Positions 16,564 through 25,877 of a DNA stretch of 64,000 nt are shown piece by piece (position 1 is the first letter of the stretch; each line of letters opens with the position of its first letter). The stretch lies in assembly GCF_003144095.1 (NCBI RefSeq), contig NZ_NSKH01000002.1:259024-323023 (forward strand), given 5' to 3'. The stretch is from Streptomyces sp. ICBB 8177 (lineage in GTDB: Bacteria; Actinomycetota; Actinomycetes; Streptomycetales; Streptomycetaceae). The notes under the pieces were generated by a model that saw only the letters and a program-made list of their open reading frames with translations, did not search any database and had not been told where the DNA came from. The position numbers were made by a program, and so were the translations under genes.

Positions 16564-17931
16564 TCACGCCGCACGCGGGTGCGGCGTGCCGTGCCGGGCG
16601 GCGGCCAGCAGTCCCCGCCCGGTCAGCGCGGCGCCGGCCGCCACGATCGCGGCGCCGGCGCCGAGGCCGACCAGCCCGTTCAGCGGCAGCACGATGCCCA
16701 GGCCGCCGCCGATCACCCAGGCCAGTTGCAGCACGGTCTCGGAGCGGGCGAACGCGGAGGTGCGCACCGCCTCCGGCACGTCGCGCTGGATCAGGGCGTC
16801 CAGCGACAGCTTGCCCATCGCCTGGGTCAGCCCGGTCAGCCCGGCGGCCAGCACGACGCCCACGACGCCGTAGACGATCGCGCCGAAGACCAGCGAGCCG
16901 AGGGCGATCAACTGCACCGTGGTGATGATCACTTCGGGCGCGCGGGCGCGCAGCCAGGAGCCGAGCACGTTGCCCAGCGCGTTGCCCCCGCCCGCGGCGA
17001 CCGCGACCAGGCCGAGGGAGAACGCCGGGCTCAGCCCGCCGACCGGGTGCTCGCGCAGGGTGAAGGCCAGGAAGAAGGTGAGCAGCCCCGACAGCCCGCG
17101 CAGCGCGCAGTTCGCCTGGAGCGCGTAGAGGACGGAGGCGCCGACCGTGCGCAGCCCCGGCCGCCGGATCGTCTTGTCCACCGGCGGCGCCGACTCGTCG
17201 TCCGCGTGCAGCACCGCACGGCCCTCGCCCTTGGCCGAGTCCACGGTGTGCGGCAGCGAGAAGCACAGCAGCGAGCCGACCGCGTAGATCACGAACGCGC
17301 CGTACAGCGGCCAGCCGGGGCCGATCAGGTGCAGCAGCCCGCCGACCGGCGCGGCGGCGGCCGTGGCCAGCAGGCCCGCGAGCGTCATCCGGGAGTTCGC
17401 CTTGACCAGCGAGATCCGCTGCGGCAGCAGCCGGGGCACGACCGCGCTGCGCACGACGCCGTTGGCCTTGGAGGCGACCAGCACGCACAGCGCCTCCGGG
17501 TAGAGCGCGAGGCCGCCGCCCACCGAGGAGGCCATCGACCAGGCCAGCACCGCGCGGGCCATCATCGACGCGGCCATCGCCGCCCTGCGGCCGTGCGGCA
17601 CCCGGTCGAGCAGCGGGCCGATCACGGGCGCGAGCAGGGTGAACGGCGCCATCGTGACCAGTAGGTAGAGCGCCACCCGGTCGCGGGCCTGGCCGGTGGG
17701 GACCGAGAAGAACACCGTGCTGGCCAGCGCGATGGTGATCATCATGTCGCCGGCCGAGCTGACCGCCTGGAGTTCCAGCAGCTTCGCGAGCCCGGTCTCG
17801 CCCGCGCCCTGCGCGTGGGTCATCCGCTTGATCAGCGATCCCGCGCCGCGCCCGGCCCGCGCGGCGGAGTGCGCGACGGACCGCCCGGCCCGACGCATCG
17901 GGCCGGCTCCGGACATCCGGACGGTTCCCAC
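16564..17931 (-). CDS. Major facilitator superfamily transporter
   Basis: About 455 residues with some twelve hydrophobic segments. PLLDRVPHGRRAAMAAS (near 120) is the expected loop 2-3 motif of the MFS. The substrate is unknown; this family lies upstream of the DUF2771-mqnB-mqnD group in streptomycetes and may head that operon. Start is uncertain: GTG at 17931 is placed nine bases after GGGGGAGG, while ATG at 17940 abuts that site and is less likely. Confidence 0.85.
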   Translation of the reverse strand: MGTVRMSGAGPMRRAGRSVAHSAARAGRGAGSLIKRMTHAQGAGETGLAKLLELQAVSSAGDMMITIALASTVFFSVPTGQARDRVALYLLVTMAPFTLLAPVIGPLLDRVPHGRRAAMAASMMARAVLAWSMASSVGGGLALYPEALCVLVASKANGVVRSAVVPRLLPQRISLVKANSRMTLAGLLATAAAAPVGGLLHLIGPGWPLYGAFVIYAVGSLLCFSLPHTVDSAKGEGRAVLHADDESAPPVDKTIRRPGLRTVGASVLYALQANCALRGLSGLLTFFLAFTLREHPVGGLSPAFSLGLVAVAAGGGNALGNVLGSWLRARAPEVIITTVQLIALGSLVFGAIVYGVVGVVLAAGLTGLTQAMGKLSLDALIQRDVPEAVRTSAFARSETVLQLAWVIGGGLGIVLPLNGLVGLGAGAAIVAAGAALTGRGLLAAARHGTPHPRAA

Positions 17932-18366
17932 GCCTTGCATCCTCCCCCAATCGCGGTCGCGCATGGCGGTTTTCGGCAGCGCTTCGCGTGGCTACCGCGA
18001 TTCACCCGCCCGGGCGCGCCGTACCCGGTCCGTCCTCCGCCGTCCTCGCGGCCACCCGTACGGGTGGCCGGCCGGGCGCCCGTACGAGCGGGTCGGGTGC
18101 CGGGCGGGCCCGTCCGACACGCGGTCGCCGACGGGCGCGCGGACCCCCCGACTTCCCGCCGGGGGCGTGGACGGGTAGCGTGCGTCACGCGCCGTCGACG
18201 GCACGTTCCTCGCCGCGCGCTCCAGGCGGATCCCTCAGAATGGGACGGACCAGGTGCGCCCGAGAGCTGCCGGGCGATACGTCGACGCGGTCCCCAGGTC
18301 CGCTCCGTACCGCCCCCGCCCTCGGTTGGCGCGCTCGTGAGACGGCGTAGGAGAGAATCGATTCTT
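17932..18366. other. Intergenic region between divergent MFS and DUF3027 genes
   Basis: 435 bases without a supported gene. It carries a 22-bp perfect palindrome (18049-18070). The end has TAGGAGAGAATCG just before the DUF3027 start, serving as ribosome site. Confidence 0.6.
18049..18070. promoter_or_regulatory. 22-bp perfect palindrome in divergent promoter region
   Basis: The core GGCCACCCGTACGGGTGGCC is symmetric and one further base pair extends it on each side. It sits 118 bases from the MFS start and about 297 bases from the DUF3027 start. It could be a dimeric regulator site or an RNA hairpin; nothing here identifies the factor. Confidence 0.45.
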
Positions 18367-19257
18367 GTGAGTGCTGCGATGCGAAGCCGGACACCGGACC
18401 GCCTGTGCGCCGAGGCGGTCGACCTCGCCCGGACGGCGGCAGAGGAGACCGCCGGGGCGGACGTGGTCGGTGAGCACCTCGGGGCCACCTGGGACGGGGA
18501 CCGCGTCGTCACGCACTCCTTCGTCTGCAAGGACCCCGCCTACCGGGGCTGGCGCTGGGCGGTCACCGTGGCCCGCGCCTCCCGCGCGAAGCTGGTCACC
18601 GTCGACGAGACGGTGCTGCTGCCGGACGCCGACGCCGTGCTCGCGCCGGAGTGGGTGCCGTGGAGCGACCGGCTGCGCCCCGGCGACATGGGCCCGGGCG
18701 ACCTGCTGCCCACCGAGGCGGACGACCTGCGCCTGGAGCCCGGCTGGCTGGAGGGCCCCGAGTCGGTCGAGCCCGCGCCGCAGGGGCTGGCCGAGATCGT
18801 GGAGTCCGAGGACGTCCAGGCGGCGCCCCCGGTCGACCGCGCCGGGCCGGTCTCCCTCGCGGAGGAACTCGGGCTGCGCCGCGACCGCGTCCTGTCCCGC
18901 TACGGGCTGCACATCGCCGCCGACCGCTGGGACGAGGCGTTCGGCCCCAAGACGCCGATGGCGCAGGCGGCGCCCGCGCACTGCGTGAGCTGCGGATTCC
19001 TGGTGCCGCTCAGCGGCTCCCTGCGGCAGGCCTTCGGCATCTGCGCCAACGAGTTCTCGCCCGCCGACGGCCGCGTGGTGTCGCTGGCCTACGGCTGCGG
19101 CGGCCACTCGGAAGCCGCCGTGATGCCGAAGACACCGCGCCCCGCGCCCCCGGTCCTGGACGAGCTGCGCACCGAGCCGATGCCGCTGCACCCGGAGCGC
19201 ACCGGCGGCTCGGTGGACCCCACGACCCCGGACTCGGAGGAGCTGGGGCACTCCTGA
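18367..19257 (+). CDS. DUF3027 family protein
   Basis: 296 residues. Family blocks: DPAYRGWRWAVTVARA (about 57-72), DDLRLEPGWLEGPESVEP (near 118) and a C-terminal zinc-ribbon-like part with two Cys pairs (HCVSCGFLVPL near 204, FGICANEFSP near 222, YGCGGHSEA near 240). The function is unknown; it is a soluble actinobacterial core protein. GTG at 18367 follows AGGAG at 11 bases; ATG at 18379 is the alternative. Confidence 0.85.
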   Translation: MSAAMRSRTPDRLCAEAVDLARTAAEETAGADVVGEHLGATWDGDRVVTHSFVCKDPAYRGWRWAVTVARASRAKLVTVDETVLLPDADAVLAPEWVPWSDRLRPGDMGPGDLLPTEADDLRLEPGWLEGPESVEPAPQGLAEIVESEDVQAAPPVDRAGPVSLAEELGLRRDRVLSRYGLHIAADRWDEAFGPKTPMAQAAPAHCVSCGFLVPLSGSLRQAFGICANEFSPADGRVVSLAYGCGGHSEAAVMPKTPRPAPPVLDELRTEPMPLHPERTGGSVDPTTPDSEELGHS

Positions 19258-19845
19258 CGTCCCCCGGGACCCGGTGAAGTTCCCCCGCCTCAGCGCGGGA
19301 CGAGCGGCTCGGGGCCGGGCGCGACGGCTTCGAGGCGGACCTGCTGCGTCGCCGTCGGCCTGCGCACGAACGCCACGGCGAGGACCGCCGCCGCGGCGTT
19401 CAGGCCGTCCGCCACCGGGCAGGCCATGGTGCGTCCCGCCGGGGCGTCGTACGGCACGGGGTGGTGACTCTCGACCGAACGGCGGGAGAGGCGAACGGCG
19501 CGTGCGCCGGGGGCATCGAGCCACCTCGAAGCGGAGCAATGCGCGGGTAAGCGGACGTTGTGACGCACCCCCGGATGAGGCCGAAGCGATTTGCGGGAAC
19601 GCGGGCCTTGCGGAGCGCACCGGGGAGAAGGCGCGGACGGTGCCCGCGACGACCGGCGGCAGGAAGCGCGGGACGCGCGGGCGCTCGCGCGGCCCGGGGC
19701 GCCGGAGCGGCGGGCGTGCGGCGCGGTCCGCTCGGCCGAACCGGTAACGTCCCCCCTGGTCCGGGCGATCGGCCCGGGCGACCCGGTCGGCGGGCGCCCC
19801 GCCCGCCCGGTCCGTCCCGCTGTCCCAGCCCCCGAAGGAGACCCC
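19258..19845. other. Intergenic region before the Hsp90-like gene
   Basis: 588 bases. One small minus-strand frame (19290-19457) may be real. A TAACGT hexamer at about 19744-19749 could be a -10 element for the downstream gene, giving a GC-rich leader of roughly 90 nt with possible hairpins. Nothing else stands out. Confidence 0.5.
19290..19457 (-). CDS. Possible 55-aa hypothetical protein
   Basis: A GTG-started frame, or a 45-residue form from the internal ATG (MACPVADGLNAAAAVLAVAF). The composition is that of a short protein with one weakly hydrophobic helix, and the part from VPYDAP onward has normal codon bias. There is no clear ribosome site. It overlaps no other gene and ends 33 nt after the DUF3027 stop, in the opposite direction. 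Confidence 0.3.
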   Translation of the reverse strand: MPYDAPAGRTMACPVADGLNAAAAVLAVAFVRRPTATQQVRLEAVAPGPEPLVPR

Positions 19846-22800
19846 GTGAGCGCAGTGGTGAATCCGGTGCCCGCCGGTGGAGCCGACACCTTCGGGGTGG
19901 CGCGCCTGCGGCAGGCCGTGCTGGACGCCTGGGCCGCCTCGCCCGCGCGCTTCCGGGAGGACGCCAACGCCGAGGAGGACCTCGCCCTCGGCGGCTACCG
20001 GGACCGGCTCGTCGTCGAACTCGCGCAGAACGCCGCCGACGCGGCCGTGCGCGCGGGCGTCCCCGGCCGCCTCCTGCTGACCCTGCGCGACGGCGTGCTG
20101 GCCGCCGCCAACACCGGCGCCCCGCTGGACGCGGAGGGCGCCGAGTCGCTGTCCACGCTGCGCGCCTCCGCCAAGCGCGGGCAGGAGGGCGTCGGCCGGT
20201 TCGGCGTCGGCTTCTCCGCCGTACTCGCGGTCAGCGACGAGCCCGCGGTCGTCTCGCACGGCGGCGGCGTGCGCTGGTCGCTGGCGGAAGGGCGGGAACT
20301 GGCGGACGACGCGGCCGGACGCAGCCCCGGTCTCGCCGACGAACTGCGCCGCAGGGACGGCCACGTACCGCTGCTGCGGCTGCCGTTGCCCGCCGAGGGC
20401 AGCGCGCCGGAGGGCTACGACACGGTCGTGGTGCTGCCGCTGCGCGACGGCGCCGCCGAGGATCTCGCGGCCCGCCTGCTGGACGGTGTGGACGACGCGC
20501 TGCTGCTCGCGCTGCCCGCCCTGTCCGAGGTCGTGATCGAAACCCCGGACGAGCGCCGCGTGCTGACGCAACGTCAGGACGTCGACGGCGAAGTCGTCGT
20601 GGACGACTCCCGCTCGGGGGCGACGCGTTGGCGGGTCGCCTCGGACGCCGGTGAGCTGGACGCCGCCCTGCTCGCCGACCGGCCCGTCGAGGAACGCCTG
20701 CGCCCCGCCTGGTCGGTGACGTGGGCGGTGCCGGTGGACGGCACCGGGGCGCCCGCCCGGCCGCGCACCGCCTCCGTGGTGCACGCGCCCACCCCCACCG
20801 ACGAACCCCTGGGCCTGCCCGCGCTGCTCATCGCCTCCTTCCCGCTCGACCCCACCCGGCGGCACGTCGCGCCCGGCCCGCTGACCGACTTCGTGCTGGA
20901 GCGCGCCGCCGACGCCTATGTGCGACTGCTGGCCGGATGGCGTCCGGTGGGCGCCGGGGTGATCGACCTGGTGCCGGGACCGCTCGGCCGCGGTGAACTC
21001 GACGGCGCCCTGCGGGGGAAGGTGCTGTCCGCGCTGCCCGCCACCGCGTTCCTGCCCGCGGCGGCGGCCACGCGGGAGGACGGCGACCACGCCCTGCGCC
21101 CGGACCGCGCGGAACTGCTGGAGGGCGGCACCGCGCAGGCCGTCGGGGTGCTGAGCGAGGTCCTTCCCGCCCTGCTGCCCGCGGGCCTGGAGCGCCGGGC
21201 CGAGCTGCGCGCGCTGGGGGTCGCCCGGCTGCCGCTCGGCGAGGCCATCGACCGGCTCGCCGGGACCGAGCGCCCGGCCACGTGGTGGCGCAGGCTCTAC
21301 GACGCGCTCGCCGGGACCGACCCGGACCGCCTCAGCGGACTGCCGGTGCCGCTGACCGACGGCCGCACCGTCGTCGGGCCCCGCCAGGTGCTGCTGCCGT
21401 CGCCAGGGACGCCGCTGCCGGAAGGGCTGGTACGGCTCGGGCTGAAGGTGGCCGACCCCGAGGCGGCGCACCCGCTGCTGGAGAAGCTGGGCGCGACCCC
21501 GGCCACCCCGCGTGCGGTGCTGACGACACCTCAGGTGCGGGCGGCGGTCGCCGGATCGCTGGACGCCGAGGAGGTGTGGGACGAGGACGCGCCCGGGCTC
21601 GACGCGGAGGAACTGGCCGACCTGGTACTGGCGTTGGTGCGGGACGCGGGTCTGGCCCCCGGCGACGAACCCTGGCTCGGCGCCCTCGCCCTGCCCGACG
21701 ACGAGGGCGAGTTGTCCCCGGCCGGTGAACTGGTCTACCCGGGGAGCGCGTTCGAGCAGGTCATCCGTCCCGGCGAACTCGCGGCGTGCGACCACGACCT
21801 GGCCGTCCGCTGGGGCGAGCAGCCCCTGACCGCGGTCGGGGTGCTCGCCACCTTCGCCCTGGTGCGCGCCGCCGACGTGGTGCTCGACCCGGACGACCTG
21901 GAGCCGCGCGACGCCGACTGGGCCGAGCCGGACGACGCCGGTCTGCTGGACGCCGTCGACGTGTGGTGCGAGGACGTGCTCGACCAGCTGCCGGAGACCG
22001 ACGTGCCCCCGGTCGCCACCGAACTCGTGGGCGTGCGCGACCTGGACCTGGTGGACGACGACGCCTGGCCGCAGGCGTTGCGGCTGCTGTCCCTACCGCC
22101 GCTGCGGGACGCGATCACCGCGCCGGTGCGGGTGCTGCTGCCGGACGGCACGACGCGCAGCGTGCGCCCGTACACCGCGTGGTGGCTGCGCGACCACCCC
22201 GTGCTGGACGGCCGTCGTCCGGTGGGCCTGCGGGCATCCGGCGGCGACCCGCTGCTGGCCGGGCTCTACGACGAGGCGGACACGGCGGCGGTGGACGACC
22301 AGGTGCTGCGGGCGCTGGGGGTGCGTACCTCGGCGGCCGCGCTGCTGGACGAGCCGGGCGGGGCGGCGGAGCTGCTCTCCCGCCTCGCCGATCCGGAGTC
22401 GCACGTGACGTCCGGGCAACTCAAGGCGCTCTACGCGGAGTTGGCGCTGCTGGAAACGCACGAGGTGACGCTGCCTGACGAGCTGTGCGCGGTGGTGGAC
22501 GGCCGTACGACCGTGGTGGACGCGGCCGACGCGCTGGTCGCCGACGCGCCCGACCTGCTGCCGCTGGCGTCCGGCCGGGCCCTGCTGCCGGCCGGCCCGC
22601 GGCACGCCGAGGCGCTCGCCGAACTGTTCCAGGTGCGCCGCCTGAGCGACCAGCTCGCGGCCCCGGTGGTCAGCCACGGCGAGCCGCACGAGGTGCCCGA
22701 CGAGGTACGCGAACTGCTGCCCGGCGCCCCCGCCTCGTACGTCGAGCACGAGGAGCTGCTGGTCGCCGCGGCCGACGGCGAGCAGGCGCTCGACTGGCGC

Positions 22801-22956
22801 TGGGCGGACGGCGTGCTGCACGCCGCGACGCTCGAGGGCGTGGCGGCCGGGCTGGCCTGGGCGGCGGGTCAGTGGCGGCGCCGCTTCGAGGTCGCCGCGC
22901 TGCTGGAGGACCCCTCGCGCGCCGGGGAGCTGGCCACGGCGCGCTGGTTCGAGTGA
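19846..22956 (+). CDS. Large GHKL (Hsp90/sacsin-like) ATPase-domain protein
   Basis: 1036 residues. A Bergerat-fold ATP site is at the N-terminus: N-box ELAQNAADAA (58-67) and glycine-rich lid GVGRFGVGFSAV (about 117-128). The remaining roughly 850 residues have no recognised enzyme motif. Such proteins in actinobacteria are annotated as molecular chaperone Hsp90-like or sacsin N-terminal-domain proteins; the client or role is unknown. GTG at 19846 has GAAGGAG six bases upstream. It stands alone. Confidence 0.88.
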   Translation: MSAVVNPVPAGGADTFGVARLRQAVLDAWAASPARFREDANAEEDLALGGYRDRLVVELAQNAADAAVRAGVPGRLLLTLRDGVLAAANTGAPLDAEGAESLSTLRASAKRGQEGVGRFGVGFSAVLAVSDEPAVVSHGGGVRWSLAEGRELADDAAGRSPGLADELRRRDGHVPLLRLPLPAEGSAPEGYDTVVVLPLRDGAAEDLAARLLDGVDDALLLALPALSEVVIETPDERRVLTQRQDVDGEVVVDDSRSGATRWRVASDAGELDAALLADRPVEERLRPAWSVTWAVPVDGTGAPARPRTASVVHAPTPTDEPLGLPALLIASFPLDPTRRHVAPGPLTDFVLERAADAYVRLLAGWRPVGAGVIDLVPGPLGRGELDGALRGKVLSALPATAFLPAAAATREDGDHALRPDRAELLEGGTAQAVGVLSEVLPALLPAGLERRAELRALGVARLPLGEAIDRLAGTERPATWWRRLYDALAGTDPDRLSGLPVPLTDGRTVVGPRQVLLPSPGTPLPEGLVRLGLKVADPEAAHPLLEKLGATPATPRAVLTTPQVRAAVAGSLDAEEVWDEDAPGLDAEELADLVLALVRDAGLAPGDEPWLGALALPDDEGELSPAGELVYPGSAFEQVIRPGELAACDHDLAVRWGEQPLTAVGVLATFALVRAADVVLDPDDLEPRDADWAEPDDAGLLDAVDVWCEDVLDQLPETDVPPVATELVGVRDLDLVDDDAWPQALRLLSLPPLRDAITAPVRVLLPDGTTRSVRPYTAWWLRDHPVLDGRRPVGLRASGGDPLLAGLYDEADTAAVDDQVLRALGVRTSAAALLDEPGGAAELLSRLADPESHVTSGQLKALYAELALLETHEVTLPDELCAVVDGRTTVVDAADALVADAPDLLPLASGRALLPAGPRHAEALAELFQVRRLSDQLAAPVVSHGEPHEVPDEVRELLPGAPASYVEHEELLVAAADGEQALDWRWADGVLHAATLEGVAAGLAWAAGQWRRRFEVAALLEDPSRAGELATARWFE

Positions 22957-23005
22957 GGCGGGCCCGGTCGGTGCCTGGCCGGGGTGAACGGCGGGGCGCG
23001 GCGGG

Positions 23006-23230
23006 TCAGTTGCCGCTGAGTGCCCGCCGCACCCCGTAGATCACGGCGAAGACGGCCACGACGCCGATCAGCACCCACAGCAGCGCCCACCCGCTGCCCG
23101 TGCCGTGCCCGTACCCGTGGCCGTAGGTGGTCGTGGTGTACGTGTGGTGGGTGACGTAGTGGTGGGTCACGGTGTGGTGGACGATGGAGTGGGAGCCGCC
23201 GTGGGACCGGGCGGCGAGGTCGAAGGACAT
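23006..23230 (-). CDS. Small His-rich single-span membrane protein
   Basis: 74 residues. Residues 10-43 are rich in His, Thr and Tyr (HHTVTHHYVTHHTYTTTTY, then GHGYGHGTG), followed by one membrane span (49-66) and a basic end. The His cluster could bind metal ions, which is notable because the P-type cation ATPase gene ends 66 nt upstream on the same strand. It has a good promoter of its own (23239-23268) reading into the ATG with almost no leader. No known family was recognised. Confidence 0.6.
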   Translation of the reverse strand: MSFDLAARSHGGSHSIVHHTVTHHYVTHHTYTTTTYGHGYGHGTGSGWALLWVLIGVVAVFAVIYGVRRALSGN

Positions 23231-23238
23231 GAGCCGGG

Positions 23239-23268
23239 ATACTAAAGCCCCGATCAGTTCACCGTAAA
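23239..23268 (-). promoter_or_regulatory. Sigma-70-type promoter for the His-rich protein
   Basis: On the minus strand a TTTACG -35-like element (23263-23268) and a TAGTAT -10 element (23239-23244) are 18 bases apart. The -10 ends eight bases before the ATG at 23230, so the message is probably leaderless. Confidence 0.55.
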
Positions 23269-23296
23269 GGACGTAAAGGGCGGCCGGGGTGGACGG

Positions 23297-25684
23297 CTAC
23301 ACCGGCCTGCGCCTGATGACCTGCCAGGCGCCCTCGACCGCCAGCGAGCCGATCACCGCGACGCCGACCGCCGTCCACGGCCCCTCGGTGCCCACCAGCC
23401 GCAGCGCGAAGAACGCCTGGAGCGACGGCGTCACCAGCACGACGAGGAACGCCGCCCCCATTGCCGGCACCAGCGCGATCCGCCACCAGGTGTAGGGGCG
23501 GGCGACGATCGCCAGCACCCACATCGAGATCAGGAACAGCGTGAGCGTCGCCGCGCTGGTCTCCGCCTCGCGAGCGCCCGCGCCGCCGTAGTGGTGGCGG
23601 GCGACGACGTACGTGACGAACGTGGCCGCGCCCGCGATGATCCCCATCGGCACCGCGAACCGCATCACCCGGCGCACGAAGTGCGGTTGCGCGCGCTCGG
23701 TGTTGGGCGCCAGCGCCAGGAAGAACGACGGCACGCCGATGGTCAGGGTCGACAGCAGCGTCAGGTGCCGGGGCAGGAACGGGTAGGGCACCCGCCAGAT
23801 CACCACCAGCAGCGCCAGCAGCACCGAGTAGACGGTCTTGGTGAGGAAGAGGGTGGAGACCCGGGTGATGTTGCCGATCACCCGGCGGCCCTCGGCGACC
23901 ACCGAGGGCAGCGTGGCGAAGCTGTTGTCCAGCAGCACGATCTGCGCGACCGCGCGGGTCGCCTCGCTGCCGGAGCCCATCGACACCCCGATGTCGGCGT
24001 CCTTGAGGGCCAGCACGTCGTTGACGCCGTCGCCGGTCATCGCCACGTTGTGGCCGCGCGACTGCAACGCGCCCACCATGTCCCGCTTCTGCTGCGGGGT
24101 GACCCGGCCGAAGACGCTGCCGTCCTCCAGGGCCCGGCCCATGCGCTCCGGCTCGCGCGGCAACTGGCGGGCGTCCACCGGACGTTCGGACCCGGGCAGC
24201 GACAGTTTGGCGGCGACCGCGCCGACCGAGACCGCGTTGTCGCCGGAGATCACCTTGGCGGCGACGTCCTGCCGGGCGAAGTAGCGCAGTGTCTCACCGG
24301 CGTCCGCGCGCAGCCGCTGCTCCAGCACGACCAGCGCCGCGGGCTCCACCGACGCGACCACCTCCGGGTCCTCCAGCGGACGTTCGGCGCGGGCCAGCAG
24401 CAGCACGCGCAGTCCCCGCGCGCCGCGCTCGTCGACCTCGGCCAGCTCCGGGTGGCCCGGTGGCAGCAGTACGTCGGGCGCGCCCAGCAGCCAGTGCTCG
24501 ACGCGCCCGCCGCCGTCGTACGAGAGCGTCGCCCCGCTGTACTTGCGGGCGGAGGAGAACGGCAGCGCGCCGGTGCACCGCGGGCCCTCCGCGCCGTCCT
24601 GCGCCGAGTCCGCCGGGTAGGCGTCGATGACGGCCTTCAGGCTGGCGTTGGGACGGGGGTCGGCGGCGCCGAGGGCGGCCAGCACCCCGCGTACGCGCGT
24701 GTCGTCCGCGCCGTCCAGCAGCCGCAGTTCGGTGACGTCCATGCCGCCCTCGGTCAACGTGCCGGTCTTGTCCAGGCAGACGGTGTCCACCCGGGCCAGG
24801 CCCTCGATCGCGGGCAGTTCCTGCACCAGGCACTGCTTGCGGCCCAGCCGGACCACCCCGATCGCGAACGCCACCGACATCAGCAGCACCAGGCCCTCGG
24901 GCACCATGGGCACGATCCCGCCCACCATCCGGCGCACCGCCTCGCGCCAGTCGTTGCCCTCGACGTACAGCTGGCTGGCGATCAGGCCGACGGCGACCGG
25001 GACCATCATCCACGTCACGTACTTGAGGATCTGGCTGACGCCGCCCCGCAGTTCGGAGTGGACCAGGGTGAAGCGGCTGGCCTCCTCCGCCAGTTGGGCG
25101 GCGTAGGCTCCGCGCCCGACCTTGGTCGCGGTGAAGGCGCCGCCGCCGGCGACCACGAAGCTGCCCGACATCACCTCGTCGCCCGGCTTCTTGAGCACCG
25201 GGTCGGCCTCACCGGTCAGCAGCGACTCGTCGATCTCCAGGCCGTCCGCCTCGGCGACCTCGCCGTCCACCACGACCTTGTCGCCCGGGCCCAGCTCGAT
25301 CAGGTCGCCCAGCACGATCGCGGAGGTCACCACCTCGGCGGCCCGCCCGTCGCGGCGCACGGTCGGCCTCGCCTCGCCGACCACCGCGAGGCTGTCCAGC
25401 GTCTTCTTGGCGCGCAGCTCCTGGACGATGCCGATCGCGGTGTTGGCGACGATCACGAAGCCGAACAGGCCGTCCTGGATCGGGCCGACGGCCACGATGA
25501 TCAGGAAGAGGACGCCGAGGATGGCGTTGAAGCGGGTGAAGACGTTGCCCCGGACGATGTCGGCGACCGAACGGGAACTGCGCACGGGGATGTCGTTGAC
25601 CTCGCCGCGTGCGGTGCGGTCGGCGACCTCGGCGGAGGTCAGGCCCTGGGCGCGGGCGGGCGAGGTGGCGACACGGTCCGTCAT
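23297..25684 (-). CDS. P-type cation-transporting ATPase (CtpE-like)
   Basis: 795 residues. Actuator loop LTGEAD (156-161), PEGL in membrane helix 4 (262-265), phosphorylation motif CLDKTGTLTEG with Asp305, and hinge TGDGVNDVLALKDADIG near 565-580. There is no N-terminal heavy-metal domain and no CPC motif, so it is not a copper or zinc exporter of the P1B type. It most resembles the mycobacterial CtpE group, for which calcium transport has been reported; the ion here is inferred. It is followed by the His-rich peptide gene. Confidence 0.9.
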   Translation of the reverse strand: MTDRVATSPARAQGLTSAEVADRTARGEVNDIPVRSSRSVADIVRGNVFTRFNAILGVLFLIIVAVGPIQDGLFGFVIVANTAIGIVQELRAKKTLDSLAVVGEARPTVRRDGRAAEVVTSAIVLGDLIELGPGDKVVVDGEVAEADGLEIDESLLTGEADPVLKKPGDEVMSGSFVVAGGGAFTATKVGRGAYAAQLAEEASRFTLVHSELRGGVSQILKYVTWMMVPVAVGLIASQLYVEGNDWREAVRRMVGGIVPMVPEGLVLLMSVAFAIGVVRLGRKQCLVQELPAIEGLARVDTVCLDKTGTLTEGGMDVTELRLLDGADDTRVRGVLAALGAADPRPNASLKAVIDAYPADSAQDGAEGPRCTGALPFSSARKYSGATLSYDGGGRVEHWLLGAPDVLLPPGHPELAEVDERGARGLRVLLLARAERPLEDPEVVASVEPAALVVLEQRLRADAGETLRYFARQDVAAKVISGDNAVSVGAVAAKLSLPGSERPVDARQLPREPERMGRALEDGSVFGRVTPQQKRDMVGALQSRGHNVAMTGDGVNDVLALKDADIGVSMGSGSEATRAVAQIVLLDNSFATLPSVVAEGRRVIGNITRVSTLFLTKTVYSVLLALLVVIWRVPYPFLPRHLTLLSTLTIGVPSFFLALAPNTERAQPHFVRRVMRFAVPMGIIAGAATFVTYVVARHHYGGAGAREAETSAATLTLFLISMWVLAIVARPYTWWRIALVPAMGAAFLVVLVTPSLQAFFALRLVGTEGPWTAVGVAVIGSLAVEGAWQVIRRRPV

Positions 25685-25753
25685 GGGTCGAGACTACGTG
25701 GCATTCATGACGGTATGCCTGCTTTGCCTCCCGGCTCGCGGAGGAGCCCCGAA

Positions 25754-25819
25754 GGGCCCACGGACGACTCGCGGAGGGCCCACGGACGGCTCGCGGCGGC
25801 CCCGCGGACGGTTCGCGGC
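25754..25819. repeat. Three tandem copies of a 22-nt unit
   Basis: Copies at 25754, 25776 and 25798 share GGGCCCACGGACGGCTCGCG with a few changes; weaker copies flank them on both sides. The array fills much of the 193-nt gap between the P-type ATPase start and the DUF2530 stop. Confidence 0.75.
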
Positions 25820-25877
25820 GGCTCGCCCGGGAAGGCCGCCGGCTCGTTCGGGCCCGCTGCCGGCCCGCCCGGGACCG

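Noticed and set aside
18235-21795. Open frame of nearly 1,200 codons on the minus strand
   Set aside because: It lies antisense to the DUF3027 and Hsp90-like genes, has a Gln/Arg/Gly/His-rich composition typical of a mirrored GC-rich frame, and no domain.
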